Positions 15,109 to 23,875 of a stretch of DNA of 37,941 nucleotides are shown piece by piece. Source of the DNA: an uncultured Acidimicrobiaceae bacterium (lineage in GTDB: Bacteria; Actinomycetota; Acidimicrobiia; Acidimicrobiales; RAAP-2); NCBI GenBank assembly GCA_903894295.1, contig CAITPI010000015.1, forward strand, positions 1-37,941, written 5' to 3'. Each line of letters begins with the position of its first letter. Within the stretch, counting starts at the first letter, position 1. Both the position numbers and the translations under genes were made by a program. The notes under the pieces are model-generated. The model was not told the DNA's origin, did no database searches, and saw only the letters and a list, made by a program, of their open reading frames with translations.

Positions 15109-16127
15109 GCCACCGGTGGTGGCGTTTCGACGAGCAACCGACGGACTGCCTGGTCGGAATGGCCGTCATCGGTGAGCAGGCGATGGGCCAGGACCGGCGC
15201 TGCCATCTTCTGCACGTCGTCCGGCGTGACGTAGGGACGGCCGGCCAGCACGGCGGCCCCCTGGGCGGCGGAGATCAACGTGATGGCGGCCCGGGGGCTG
15301 GCCCCGAGGCGCACACCGGACAGGCTCCGTGAGGCGCGAACGAGGGCCACCGCGTATTCGGCGACCACCGCGGACACGCCCACCGTGGCGGTGGAGGCGA
15401 TGGTCCGCTCCCATCCGAGGGGGTCCGTGACCGGAACGAGTTCGGCCAGGGCGGTGCGCCCGCCATGGTGGATGACCAGTTGCGCCTCGGTCGGGGCGTC
15501 GGGGTAGCCGATGGAGGTGGAGAGGCCGAAGCGGTCCAGCTGGCTCTCGGCGAGGGGGTAGGTCCCGAGCTGTCCCAACGGATTCTGGGTGCCGATGACC
15601 AGGTGCGGCTGGGGCAGGGCCCATGATTCGCCGTCCACGGTCACCTGACGTTCCTCCATGGCTTCCAGCAGGGCCGACTGCGTCCGCGGTGGGGTGCGGT
15701 TCATCTCGTCGAGCAGGATGACGTGCCCGAAGACCGGCCCAGGTCGGAACTCCCAGGACTGGGTGGCGGGCGAGTAGATGGTGACTCCGGTCACATCGGA
15801 CGGCAGCAGGTCCGGATGACCCTGGACGCGGGAGAGACGAACGCCGAGGGCGGTGGCAAGGGCCCGGGCCAGCACGGTCTTCCCGACCCCGGGAACGTCC
15901 TCGATCAGGAGGTGCTGGCCGGTCAGGGCGGCGACCACGGCCACCTCGATGGCATCGGCGGCACCGAGCACGACGCCGGCGAGGCCCTGGCGGAGGCTCT
16001 GGGCCACCCGGGCCGTCTCGGCGAAGACGACCGAATCACCGGCGCCGGCCGGAGCTCCGGGGACCAACCCTGAGGATTCGTAACCTCCGGGAGACGGGTC
16101 CGGGAACGAGGCGATCTCTTCGGTCAT
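15105..16127 (-). CDS. MoxR-family AAA+ ATPase
   Basis: The 340-residue protein has the MoxR pattern: HLLIEDVPGVGKTVLARAL (Walker A), GPVFGHVILLDEMNRT (Walker B with LLDE), then PPRTQSALLEAMEERQVT and the sensor region LVIGTQNP. The C-terminal lid domain ends with the TPDDVQKMAAPVLAHRL block. MoxR ATPases act as chaperones in maturation of neighbouring gene products. ATG 16127 is chosen over upstream frame extension because GGGGAGACG just before it can serve as a ribosome site and upstream residues are Arg-rich. It is the first gene of the three-gene operon. Confidence 0.92.
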   Translation of the reverse strand: MTEEIASFPDPSPGGYESSGLVPGAPAGAGDSVVFAETARVAQSLRQGLAGVVLGAADAIEVAVVAALTGQHLLIEDVPGVGKTVLARALATALGVRLSRVQGHPDLLPSDVTGVTIYSPATQSWEFRPGPVFGHVILLDEMNRTPPRTQSALLEAMEERQVTVDGESWALPQPHLVIGTQNPLGQLGTYPLAESQLDRFGLSTSIGYPDAPTEAQLVIHHGGRTALAELVPVTDPLGWERTIASTATVGVSAVVAEYAVALVRASRSLSGVRLGASPRAAITLISAAQGAAVLAGRPYVTPDDVQKMAAPVLAHRLLTDDGHSDQAVRRLLVETPPPVA

Positions 16128-16240
16128 CGTCTCCCCGTCATGCCTCGTGCTGGCGGGCCGGAAGCCGACTGTTGTTGTGCGCTCTGATGGTGCCCATGAG
16201 GTCCGGTTTCCTTGCCGTCGGTGGCGGCGATTCGCACGCA

Positions 16241-16276
16241 AAGGCCCACGTGAAGGCCCACGTAAAGGCCGCTGTG
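16241..16276. repeat. Three 12-base tandem repeats upstream of moxR
   Basis: AAGGCCCACGTG, AAGGCCCACGTA and AAGGCCGCTGTG follow one another in the gap between the FGGY kinase and moxR, about 115 bases before the moxR start. They may be regulatory or chance slippage. Confidence 0.6.
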
Positions 16277-16375
16277 GCCGCCGATCACCTGTCTTCCACC
16301 CTATGGTCCCCCGGTCAGGAAGGACAAGGGGCTGTGGGGATCACCGGTCGAACCGGTCACCGTGGAGGCCGGATG

Positions 16376-17845
16376 TCAGAACTCGATGCCGGAGAGTTCG
16401 GGCAGGGTGGCTTCGGCCCGGGACCGGGCTTCGAGCCAGCGGGCCCGCCGGTCGGACCGGACGGCCTCGGAGATGGCGGGGTCCACCACTTCCTTCGGAT
16501 TCCAGGTGGCTGCGATGTCTTCGGTGTCGGCCCAGGTGCCGAGCGCCAGGCCGGCCAGAAGTCCGGCGCCGAGCGTGGTGGCCTCGAGTACCGGTGAGAC
16601 CTCGACGCGGCGCCCGGTGGCATCGGCGAGAGCCTGGATGAAGACCCCGTTGGCCGACATGCCTCCGTCGACCCGGAGGGCGCCGATGTCGAGTCCGGAG
16701 TCAAGTTCCGCCGCCTCGACGAGGTCGGCTCCCCGGTGGGCCACGCCTTCCAGCACGGCCCGGACGACCTCGGCCCGGCCGCTGCCCCGGGTGAGTCCGA
16801 GGATGGTGCCCCGGGCCCCGAAGTCCCACACCGGCGAACCGAGTCCGAGCAGGGCCGGGACGAACCATACGTCACCGGTGTCGTCGCACCCGCTGGCCAC
16901 GGTGGCCGAAGCCTCGGCCGAGTCGATCAGGCCGAGGTCGTCCCGGAGCCACTCCACGCACGTACCGGCCGAGAGCATGATGGCCTCGACTCCCCAGGTG
17001 AGGTGACCGTCCTGGCGCCAGGCCACGATCGGAATGGTGCCGCCGGGACCCCGGACGGCGTGGGGCGGCCGGACGGGGCCGACGCACTGGTCCAGCATGC
17101 CTCCGGTGCCGAACGTCGCCTTGGCGAGACCCGGCCGGGTGCAGCCTTGTCCGAGCAGGGAGGCCTGCTGGTCTCCGACGATGCCCGTGATGAGCGGCGA
17201 CTCCTCGAGGGCGATGGCCGTTCCCACCTCGCCGACCGAGTCGACGATGGCAGGCATCATCACCTCGGGGATGGAGAGGGCGGCCAGTGCGGTCGCGCTC
17301 CAGCCGGCGCCATCTCCCGACAGCAGTCCGGTGACCCCGGCGTTCGAGGCGTCGGTGACGTGCACGTTGCCTCCGGTGAGCACCCAGGTGACCCAGGTGT
17401 CGATGGTGCCGAAGCACAACTCGCCCGCTTGCGCCCGACGCCGGTCAGGGTCGACGGCATCGAGAATGGCGGACAGCTTGGTGGCCGAGGCGTTCGGGGC
17501 GAGGCGCAAGCCCTGGGCCTGGAGTTCAAGGCACGTGCCGACCGTTCGGAGATCCTGCCAGCCGATCCCCGGGGCGACCGGGGACCCGGTGCTGCGCTCC
17601 CACACCAGGGTGGACGCCCGTTGGTTGGCGATGCCCACCCCGCGGACCGGTCCGCCTTCGGCCAGGGCCTGGCCCGCCACCTCGAGGACGGCGTCGGCCA
17701 TGGTCCGGCCGTCGAACTCGACAAGACCGGGAAAGGGGGTGTCGGGCAGGACCGGCACGTGGTGAACCGAATCGATGGAGGTGTCGCTGCGGACAATGCC
17801 CGAGCGGACGCCCGACGTGCCGACGTCGATGACGAGGATGCTCAC
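16376..17845 (-). CDS. FGGY-family kinase, glycerol-kinase-like
   Basis: The 489-residue protein starts SILVIDVGTSGVRSG (phosphate-1 motif) and has GDQQASLLGQG, which contains the catalytic Asp of glycerol kinase, TFGTGGMLDQ, and LRVDGGMSANGVFIQ with ETTLGA-like ATTLGAGLLAGLA near the end. Operon position after glpD suggests glycerol kinase. However, the glycerol-contacting pair Arg-Glu of the NQRET motif reads NQRAS here (Arg76, Ala77), so the substrate may be another polyol or ketose. The Trp of GWQDLRT is kept. GTG 17845 overlaps the upstream stop by four bases (GTGA). Confidence 0.85.
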   Translation of the reverse strand: MSILVIDVGTSGVRSGIVRSDTSIDSVHHVPVLPDTPFPGLVEFDGRTMADAVLEVAGQALAEGGPVRGVGIANQRASTLVWERSTGSPVAPGIGWQDLRTVGTCLELQAQGLRLAPNASATKLSAILDAVDPDRRRAQAGELCFGTIDTWVTWVLTGGNVHVTDASNAGVTGLLSGDGAGWSATALAALSIPEVMMPAIVDSVGEVGTAIALEESPLITGIVGDQQASLLGQGCTRPGLAKATFGTGGMLDQCVGPVRPPHAVRGPGGTIPIVAWRQDGHLTWGVEAIMLSAGTCVEWLRDDLGLIDSAEASATVASGCDDTGDVWFVPALLGLGSPVWDFGARGTILGLTRGSGRAEVVRAVLEGVAHRGADLVEAAELDSGLDIGALRVDGGMSANGVFIQALADATGRRVEVSPVLEATTLGAGLLAGLALGTWADTEDIAATWNPKEVVDPAISEAVRSDRRARWLEARSRAEATLPELSGIEF

Positions 17846-19362
17846 GGCCAGTTCACCCCACCCCGGTCGGTGGGCAAGCCGAGTTTGCCCGGATTGAGCA
17901 GGTCCTTTGGATCGAGCGCGTGCTTCACGGCCTCCAGTATGGCGAAGGCGGGACCCATGGCGCCGGGAAGGAAGCGGGCCCGGTTGAGACCGATGCCGTG
18001 ATGGTGGCTGATGGCCCCACCGGCGGCCTGCGTGGCCTCGGTGACGGCGTCCCAGGCGGCGCGGTAGTACTGCTCGTTCCACTCCACCAGATCGTCGGGA
18101 GGAGGCTGGTCGCGCTCCATGCCCGGGTGGCGGCCGGCAAAAGTGAAGTAGAGGCACGCCCCGTCGGTGTAGGCGTGGGACTGGTGGGACGAGGCGACCA
18201 ACGTGCCCTCCTGGGCGAGGAGGGCGGAGCAGACCGCGTCGTAGAGGCCGGGCAGGGCCGACCACCGGGCCGAGATCTCCACCGTGTCCACCACCACGCC
18301 GCCCTGCCAGAGAGGCCCGAGCGACGATACGTCGTTGCGATGTCCGAGCCACCGTTCGACGAGGGCGACGTCGAGTGGGTCGGAACCCCCGCACTCCTCG
18401 TCGACCACGACCATGGTGGCGGCGAGCAGGACCGGGTCGGCTTCGTCGAGGACGATCAACACGTTGGTGTCGACGCCGAAGGAGCGCACACTCTCGGTGG
18501 TGTCGTAGAGGCGGAGCACGGCGGGTGTGGCACCCCGACGGAGGATCCGGCGACACGCCTCGAGTCCATCGGCAAACGACGCAAAGCCGAACGCCCGTCG
18601 CTGGTCACCCGCCGGTCGGGGGTGGACCCGGAAGGTCGCTTCGGTGATCACGGCGAGTGTGCCTTCACTGCCCACCAACAGTTGGGTGAGGTCACTGCCG
18701 GTGGCCGAACGGGGTCCGGCGCCTCCGGTCGTGACCACGGTGCCGTCGGCCAGCACGGCCTCGAGGCCGATCACCATGTCCTCGATCTTTCCGTAGCGGT
18801 TCGAATACTGGCCCGCCCCCCGGCAGGCCAGCCAGCCGCCCACGGTGGACAGTGCCATCGACTGGGGCCAGTGGCCAAGCGTCAGTCCCGAAGCGCCGAG
18901 GATGGCCTCGACGTCGGGGCCGTAGGTGCCGGCCTTGAAGGTGGCGATCAGTGATTCCTCGTCAAGTTCCACCAGCCCGTCGAGGCCGGTGAGGTCGAGG
19001 GCCACTCCGCCATAGAGGGGAACGGATGCTCCGCACACCCCACTGCGACCTCCGAACGGGGTGACCGGAATGCCGGCCTCGTGGCAGATCGCCATCACCG
19101 CCGAGACCTCGTCGGTGGATCGGGGAGTGACCACGACGGCCGGCCGCGAGGCCACCTGGCCATGCTCCACCCAGAGGATGGACAGGGGCCACCAGTCCCG
19201 CCCGGCCGCCGCCCGGTCGTCCGGATCCGTGCTGACGGCGGCTCCCGTGGTCCGCAGCCGGTCGAGGGTCACCTCGTCGACGCCGACCTTCCCACCGGTC
19301 AGCCGGTCGGAGAGCTCGGTTGCGGGTGTGGCGAGCGGGGTGACCGGCTCCGGTCGGTTCAT
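17842..19362 (-). CDS. FAD-linked oxidase of the alkyl-DHAP synthase type
   Basis: The 506-residue flavoprotein has a PCMH-type FAD domain (VVTPRSTDEVSAVMAICHEAG, VTPFGGRSGVCG) and a run STVGGWLACRGAGQYSNRYG followed by KIEDMV that is characteristic of alkyldihydroxyacetonephosphate synthases. The C-terminal half keeps ACLYFTFAG and ISHHHGIGLNRARF, with the three consecutive His of the AGPS active site. AGPS exchanges the acyl of acyl-DHAP for a fatty alcohol in ether-lipid synthesis. D-lactate or glycolate dehydrogenases share the fold but usually lack these segments. It lies between glpD and the kinase with four-base overlaps on both sides. Confidence 0.82.
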   Translation of the reverse strand: MNRPEPVTPLATPATELSDRLTGGKVGVDEVTLDRLRTTGAAVSTDPDDRAAAGRDWWPLSILWVEHGQVASRPAVVVTPRSTDEVSAVMAICHEAGIPVTPFGGRSGVCGASVPLYGGVALDLTGLDGLVELDEESLIATFKAGTYGPDVEAILGASGLTLGHWPQSMALSTVGGWLACRGAGQYSNRYGKIEDMVIGLEAVLADGTVVTTGGAGPRSATGSDLTQLLVGSEGTLAVITEATFRVHPRPAGDQRRAFGFASFADGLEACRRILRRGATPAVLRLYDTTESVRSFGVDTNVLIVLDEADPVLLAATMVVVDEECGGSDPLDVALVERWLGHRNDVSSLGPLWQGGVVVDTVEISARWSALPGLYDAVCSALLAQEGTLVASSHQSHAYTDGACLYFTFAGRHPGMERDQPPPDDLVEWNEQYYRAAWDAVTEATQAAGGAISHHHGIGLNRARFLPGAMGPAFAILEAVKHALDPKDLLNPGKLGLPTDRGGVNWP

Positions 19363-21158
19363 GGGGACTCCTTGCCTGCCGGGCTGCCCGCCGGGCTGCC
19401 CCCGGGGTCGGCCGTCGGCCGCTCCGGCTCCAGTCCTGCCACCACCAGGGTCTGGCGAAGGTGGTTGGCGTACGCCTCGGCCTCTCGGGTCTGGCGGTCC
19501 CGGTCCCAGCCGAGGGCGGGCCCGATGAGCTCGGCCACCCGGGGCGCGGCCCGCATGGCCGCCCGGGCGTCCCGGAACGACGCCTGGGTCCGACGGTCCA
19601 GGACGTCGGCGATCGAGGTGGCCATCTCCCTTTCCGCGGCCCAGACCACTTCGACACCGAGATAGGGCAGGCCGTCGACGACGGGTGTGAGCAGTGAGGG
19701 GTCGGCGTGCGTTTCGGCGAGGGCCACCACCTCGGCCGCCTCGCTTCCGTAGCGTCCGGCCAGGTGTTCCTGGCGGCCGGGGTGTTCGACGTTCCGCACG
19801 ATCTCGGCCTTCACCCGGGATTCGGAGCCGGCGCCACGGAGGCGCAACCGTTTGGTCGAGCAGGATCGCCCCTTGCCTCCGAGGGCCTTGACCACCACAT
19901 CCACCGTGTCTTCGGCCATCTTCCGGTAGGTGGTGAGCTTGCCCCCGGTGATGGTCACCATGCCGTTGGGCGAGACCTTGACGCTGTGGCGGCGCGAGAG
20001 GTCGGCCGTTCGTTCACTCGGGGCCGACTTGCCGGCCGACGGCGCCAGAAGGGGCCGGAGTCCGGTCCAGATACCGGTGATGTCGGACCGGGAGATCTTC
20101 TTCGTGGAGATGGCGTTGGCGGCATCGAGGATGTAGTCGACGTCTTCGGGCAGGCAGGCCGGATCGTCGAGTGGGCCGTCGTAGGAGGTGTCGGTGGTGC
20201 CGAGGTAGACCTGGTCACCCCAGGAGACGACGAAGATCGATCGCTTGTCCTGTCGGACCGGGATGACTGCTGCAATGTCGCAAGGGAACGCACTCTGGGG
20301 CACCGTGATGTGGATGCCCTTGGCCGGACGGATCGAGTGCGGGTCCTTGCCTTCGTCGAGGGTTCTGACCTCGTCGGTCCAGACGCCACTGGCGTTCACG
20401 ACGGCGGAGGTGCGGATCTCGAAGGGCTCACCACCCTCGGGCACGACGGTGACCCCGCTGATCTTCCCGTCGGGTCCGGTGGAGATCCCGGTGGCGGCCG
20501 TGTGGTTCGCCGCCACCGCATCGTGCTCGAGGACGGCGGTGCGCAGCACCGAAAGCGTGAGGCGGGCATCGTCGCTCCGGGCATCCCAGTAGAGGAATCC
20601 GGCCACCAGTCGCTCGGCGTTCAGGGTGGGCAGATGGGACAGCGCTTCGGCGGTGGTGACCTTCTCGTGTCGCTTGCCGATCCGGATGCCCCCGGTCAGG
20701 TCGTAGAGCCAGAGGGCGGTCAGGTAGACCCGGGCCACGCTGCGGTTGACCACACCGTCCTTGCCGAACAGGGGGATCAGGAAGGGAAGGGGGGTCACCA
20801 GATGGGGGGCGTTCTCCAACAGTCGCTGGCGTTCGGCCAGGTTCTCGTACACCAGGCGGTACTCCCGTTGGCTCAGGTAGCGCAGCCCGCCATGGATGAG
20901 TTTGGAGGACTTGGACGACGTCCCCGACGCAAAGTCGTCCTTCTCGACCAGCGCCGTGCGGAGTCCACGACTGGCGGCGTCAAGGGCGACGCCCGCTCCG
21001 GTGATGCCACCGCCGATGACCACCACGTCGAAGGTCTGCGAGGCCAGACGGGAGAGGCTGGCGGTGCGGTCAAAGCGGTCCGACTCCGATGTGCCACCGC
21101 CCCGGCCGGAGTCCGTTGTTGGGTTGTTGCGTGGGTCCCGACCGACGTTTCCTTCCAT
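19359..21158 (-). CDS. glpD: FAD-dependent glycerol-3-phosphate dehydrogenase
   Basis: The 599-residue enzyme oxidises glycerol 3-phosphate to DHAP and feeds electrons to quinone at the membrane. Visible features: dinucleotide motif VVVIGGGITGAGVALDAASRG, then LVEKDDFASGTSSKSSKLIH and GGLRYL, the DAO-type core with VNASGVWTDEV, the SVKVSPNGMVTITGGKLTTYR block, and the C-terminal GlpD/GlpO domain. ATG 21158 gives about 40 poorly conserved residues before the FAD motif, so a shorter start is possible. It is the first gene of the operon and divergent from the rubrerythrin gene. Confidence 0.93.
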   Translation of the reverse strand: MEGNVGRDPRNNPTTDSGRGGGTSESDRFDRTASLSRLASQTFDVVVIGGGITGAGVALDAASRGLRTALVEKDDFASGTSSKSSKLIHGGLRYLSQREYRLVYENLAERQRLLENAPHLVTPLPFLIPLFGKDGVVNRSVARVYLTALWLYDLTGGIRIGKRHEKVTTAEALSHLPTLNAERLVAGFLYWDARSDDARLTLSVLRTAVLEHDAVAANHTAATGISTGPDGKISGVTVVPEGGEPFEIRTSAVVNASGVWTDEVRTLDEGKDPHSIRPAKGIHITVPQSAFPCDIAAVIPVRQDKRSIFVVSWGDQVYLGTTDTSYDGPLDDPACLPEDVDYILDAANAISTKKISRSDITGIWTGLRPLLAPSAGKSAPSERTADLSRRHSVKVSPNGMVTITGGKLTTYRKMAEDTVDVVVKALGGKGRSCSTKRLRLRGAGSESRVKAEIVRNVEHPGRQEHLAGRYGSEAAEVVALAETHADPSLLTPVVDGLPYLGVEVVWAAEREMATSIADVLDRRTQASFRDARAAMRAAPRVAELIGPALGWDRDRQTREAEAYANHLRQTLVVAGLEPERPTADPGGSPAGSPAGKESP

Positions 21159-21316
21159 CCTTCAAGCCTGCCACAGACGGGCCCGCTGTCCGCCCGAAGG
21201 TGGCACGGGCCCAAGTTGTGTGCGGGGAACCGTTCTGCCTGTCGGGTCCCGATGACCCGGGAGCCACTACCGTGGAGATTGCATTGGTGACACAGGCCGA
21301 GCCGGAAGGGAAGCAG

Positions 21317-21736
21317 ATGCCCGGATTGAAGAACAGCAAGACCGAGGAGAACCTGAAAGAGGCGTTTGCCGGCGAGAGCCAGGCCAACCGCCGCTACCTC
21401 TACTTTGCCCAGAAGGCCGACGTCGAGGGCTATCCGGACGTGGCAGCCCTGTTCCGCTCGGTGGCCGAGGGAGAGACCGGCCACGCCTTTGGCCACTTCG
21501 ACTTCCTCCGTGAGGTCGGCGATCCGGTGACCGGTGTCCCGGTGGGTGCCACCGAGGACAACCTGAGGTCCGCCATCGAGGGCGAGACCTACGAGTACTC
21601 CGAGATGTATCCCGGATTCGCCAAGATCGCCCGGGAAGAGGGATTCGACGAGATCGCCGAATGGTTCGAGACCCTGGCCCGGGCCGAGAAGAGCCACGCC
21701 GGACGTTTCAACGAAGGCCTTTCCTCGGTCGCCTGA
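21317..21736 (+). CDS. Rubrerythrin-type diiron protein without rubredoxin domain
   Basis: This 139-residue four-helix protein has the ferritin-like diiron ligands: Glu20 in [12 protein letters not shown], Glu53 and His56 in VAEGETGHA, a second set in [12 protein letters not shown], and [12 protein letters not shown]. The C-terminal rubredoxin domain of classical rubrerythrin is missing, so electrons must come from another protein, perhaps the Fe-S protein encoded next. The family reduces peroxide. ATG 21317 is preceded by GGAAGGG (21304-21310) at good spacing; GTG 21287 is an in-frame alternative. A possible -10, TACCGT, lies at 21268-21273. Confidence 0.9.
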   Translation: MPGLKNSKTEENLKEAFAGESQANRRYLYFAQKADVEGYPDVAALFRSVAEGETGHAFGHFDFLREVGDPVTGVPVGATEDNLRSAIEGETYEYSEMYPGFAKIAREEGFDEIAEWFETLARAEKSHAGRFNEGLSSVA

Positions 21737-21815
21737 TCCGGCCGGCATCCCGTCGGTTCCCTGTGCGATCCGGAACCTCTGATCGTGCCGATGTCGTCTG
21801 GAGGCGCATAGCCCG

Positions 21816-23180
21816 ATGAGCACCACCTATGACCCTGGCCACCCCAGGTACTTCGACGAGGCGGACCTGAGGCAAGAACTGGGCCGGGTCTACGACCTGT
21901 GCCACGGCTGTCGTCTGTGCTTCAACCTCTGCCCGTCGTTCCCCACGCTGTTCGACTTCATCGACGCCCGCGACGGGGACGTCGGGGCGATGACCAATGC
22001 CGAGCAGGACCAGGTGGTTGACGAGTGCTACCAGTGCAAACTCTGCTACCTGAAGTGCCCCTATATCCCCCCTCACGAGTGGGAACTCGACTTTCCCCGA
22101 CTGATGATGCGGGCCCATGCCGTGCGCCGCGACCAGGGGGTTTCGAGGAAGCAACGCATCACCGACCAGGCCCTGGGCCGGACCGACCTGGTGGGCCAGG
22201 TGGCCACGAGGGCCGCCCCGGTGGTGAACGCCCTGACCGGCCGGCCCGGGTCGATTGCCCGGCGGGTCATGGAGAAGACCTCCGGTCTGGCCGCCCAACG
22301 CATGCTCCCGCCCTATGCCCGTCAGCGGTTCTCGGTCTGGTTTCAAAAGCGGACCGTCACCCGGGCCGCCAAGGGTCCCCGTTCCTACGCCGTCTCTGGA
22401 GAGACCCCGGCCACCCAGGGTTCGGCGTCGATCTTCCCGACGTGTTTCATCGAGTACATGGAACCGGCCATCGGACAGGACCTGACCAAGGTGCTTGAGA
22501 AGAACGGCATCGAGTGTTCGCTTCCGCCGGGCACCGCGTGTTGTGGTGCCCCCTGGCTCCATCAGGGCAACGTCAAGGAGTTCACCAGGGCGGCCCGGAG
22601 GAACGTGACCGCCCTGGCCGCCGAGGTGGCCGCCGGCAAGGAGGTCGTGGTGGCCCAGCCGACCTGCGCCTACGTCCTCCGCAAGGACTACCCGCTCTAC
22701 CTCCAGGACACCCCGCTGGCCGAGGCGGCCCGTCAGGTGGCGGAACACACCGTCGATCCGGCCGAGTACCTGATGAAAATCCACAAGTCGGAGGAGCACG
22801 AACTCGACACCGACTTCCCGGGGCGGGCCGATGGCACGGTCCCCGACGAAGTGACGTATCACGTGTCGTGCCACCTGCAGGCCCAACAGGTCGGCCTGAA
22901 GAGTCGTGACCTGTTGAAGGTGGCTGGGGTCAAGGTGACCCTCGTGAACCGTTGCTCGGGGATCGATGGCACCTGGGGATACCGCCGGGAGAACTACGAC
23001 CTCGCCGTCAAGGTGGCCCAGCCACTCAAGCGGGAGATCGAAGCGGCCGGACACGGCGTGGTCTGTGGCGACTGCCATCTGGCCAACGGAGCCATCGGGG
23101 AAGAGACCGGTCTCATCCCGGTGCACCCGATCCAACTGGTGGCCCGGGCCTATGGCATACAAGAGGAGGGCGCAGGATGA
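21816..23180 (+). CDS. Fe-S/CCG-domain oxidoreductase (HdrD/GlpC-like)
   Basis: The 454-residue protein starts with two ferredoxin-type 4Fe-4S motifs: Cys29, 32, 35, 39 ([12 protein letters not shown]) and Cys71, 74, 77, 81 ([12 protein letters not shown]). Two cysteine-rich CCG-type domains follow, with [31 protein letters not shown] and [14 protein letters not shown]. Such domains occur in heterodisulfide reductase HdrD, GlpC and glycolate oxidase GlcF and handle electron transfer or disulfide chemistry. No flavin domain is present, so a partner is needed. It lies 79 bases after rubrerythrin and overlaps DUF3501 by four bases, so the three probably act together. Confidence 0.88.
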   Translation: MSTTYDPGHPRYFDEADLRQELGRVYDLCHGCRLCFNLCPSFPTLFDFIDARDGDVGAMTNAEQDQVVDECYQCKLCYLKCPYIPPHEWELDFPRLMMRAHAVRRDQGVSRKQRITDQALGRTDLVGQVATRAAPVVNALTGRPGSIARRVMEKTSGLAAQRMLPPYARQRFSVWFQKRTVTRAAKGPRSYAVSGETPATQGSASIFPTCFIEYMEPAIGQDLTKVLEKNGIECSLPPGTACCGAPWLHQGNVKEFTRAARRNVTALAAEVAAGKEVVVAQPTCAYVLRKDYPLYLQDTPLAEAARQVAEHTVDPAEYLMKIHKSEEHELDTDFPGRADGTVPDEVTYHVSCHLQAQQVGLKSRDLLKVAGVKVTLVNRCSGIDGTWGYRRENYDLAVKVAQPLKREIEAAGHGVVCGDCHLANGAIGEETGLIPVHPIQLVARAYGIQEEGAG

Positions 23181-23812
23181 ACAACCAACCGGAACGTCGG
23201 GCCGACCCTTCGGGGCCACTCACCCTGTCCGACATCGCCGACAGTCGTGCCTACGAGCGGGAACGGGACGCCTTCCGTCGCCACGTCATCGCCGTCAAGA
23301 AGCTCCGCCGGGTCTCGGTTGGTCCGATCGTGACGCTGACCTTCGAAAACCGGCTGACCATGCGGTTCCAGATCCAGGAGATGGCCCGGGCCGAAAAGAT
23401 GACGACCGACGAAGCGATCCAGCACGAACTCGACGTCTACAACCGGCTGCTCCCGGGACCGGGTGAGCTCTCGGCCACGCTCTTTCTCGAACTGACGACG
23501 GCCGAAGAGCTTCGGACCTGGCTGCCGGCCCTGGTTGGCGTCGAGCGGTCGTGCGAACTGCACATCGGACCATCGGCATCGGCCATCGTGGTGGCCTCGG
23601 TGCCCGAAGCGGACCACGATGCCCGGCTGACCCGGCCCGAGGTGACCTCGGCCGTCCACTACGTCCGCTTTCCCATGTCCGCTTCCGCCGCCGCGGCCTT
23701 CGAAGCCGGACCGGTTCGCCTGAAGGTGAACCATCGGTCCTATCCACCGGGTCACGAGGGTGCGGAACTGTCCGATGAGAGCCGATCCGAGTTGGCCGGC
23801 GACCTGATCTGA
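23177..23812 (+). CDS. DUF3501 family protein
   Basis: This 211-residue soluble protein matches the DUF3501 pattern: LTLSDIADSRAYERERDAFR, VKKLRRVSVGPIVTLTFEN, FQIQEMARAEKM, then IQHELDVYNRLLPGPGELSA. The second half is a beta-rich domain with RSCELHIG and VHYVRFPMS. No function is established for the family. The ATGA overlap with the Fe-S protein gene and the nearby rubrerythrin gene indicate a shared role, probably in oxidant defence or electron transfer to the diiron protein (inference). Confidence 0.85.
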   Translation: MNNQPERRADPSGPLTLSDIADSRAYERERDAFRRHVIAVKKLRRVSVGPIVTLTFENRLTMRFQIQEMARAEKMTTDEAIQHELDVYNRLLPGPGELSATLFLELTTAEELRTWLPALVGVERSCELHIGPSASAIVVASVPEADHDARLTRPEVTSAVHYVRFPMSASAAAAFEAGPVRLKVNHRSYPPGHEGAELSDESRSELAGDLI

Positions 23813-23857
23813 GGGGGGTTGTCCCGGGCTGGATGGGGGCCGGGTCGCCGGAGCGCA

Positions 23858-23875
23858 ATCCTGACCGGTCAGGAT
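23858..23875. other. Perfect 18-base palindrome at a convergent junction
   Basis: ATCCTGACCGGTCAGGAT reads the same on both strands and covers the stop codon of the CoA transferase gene. As RNA it could form a 7-bp stem with a CCGG loop from either direction, so a bidirectional terminator is the simplest reading; a protein-binding site is also possible. Confidence 0.6.

Noticed and set aside
21708-23219. 503-codon minus-strand frame opposite the Fe-S protein
   Set aside because: The plus strand has eight spaced cysteines and CCG motifs; the minus frame has no recognisable features.
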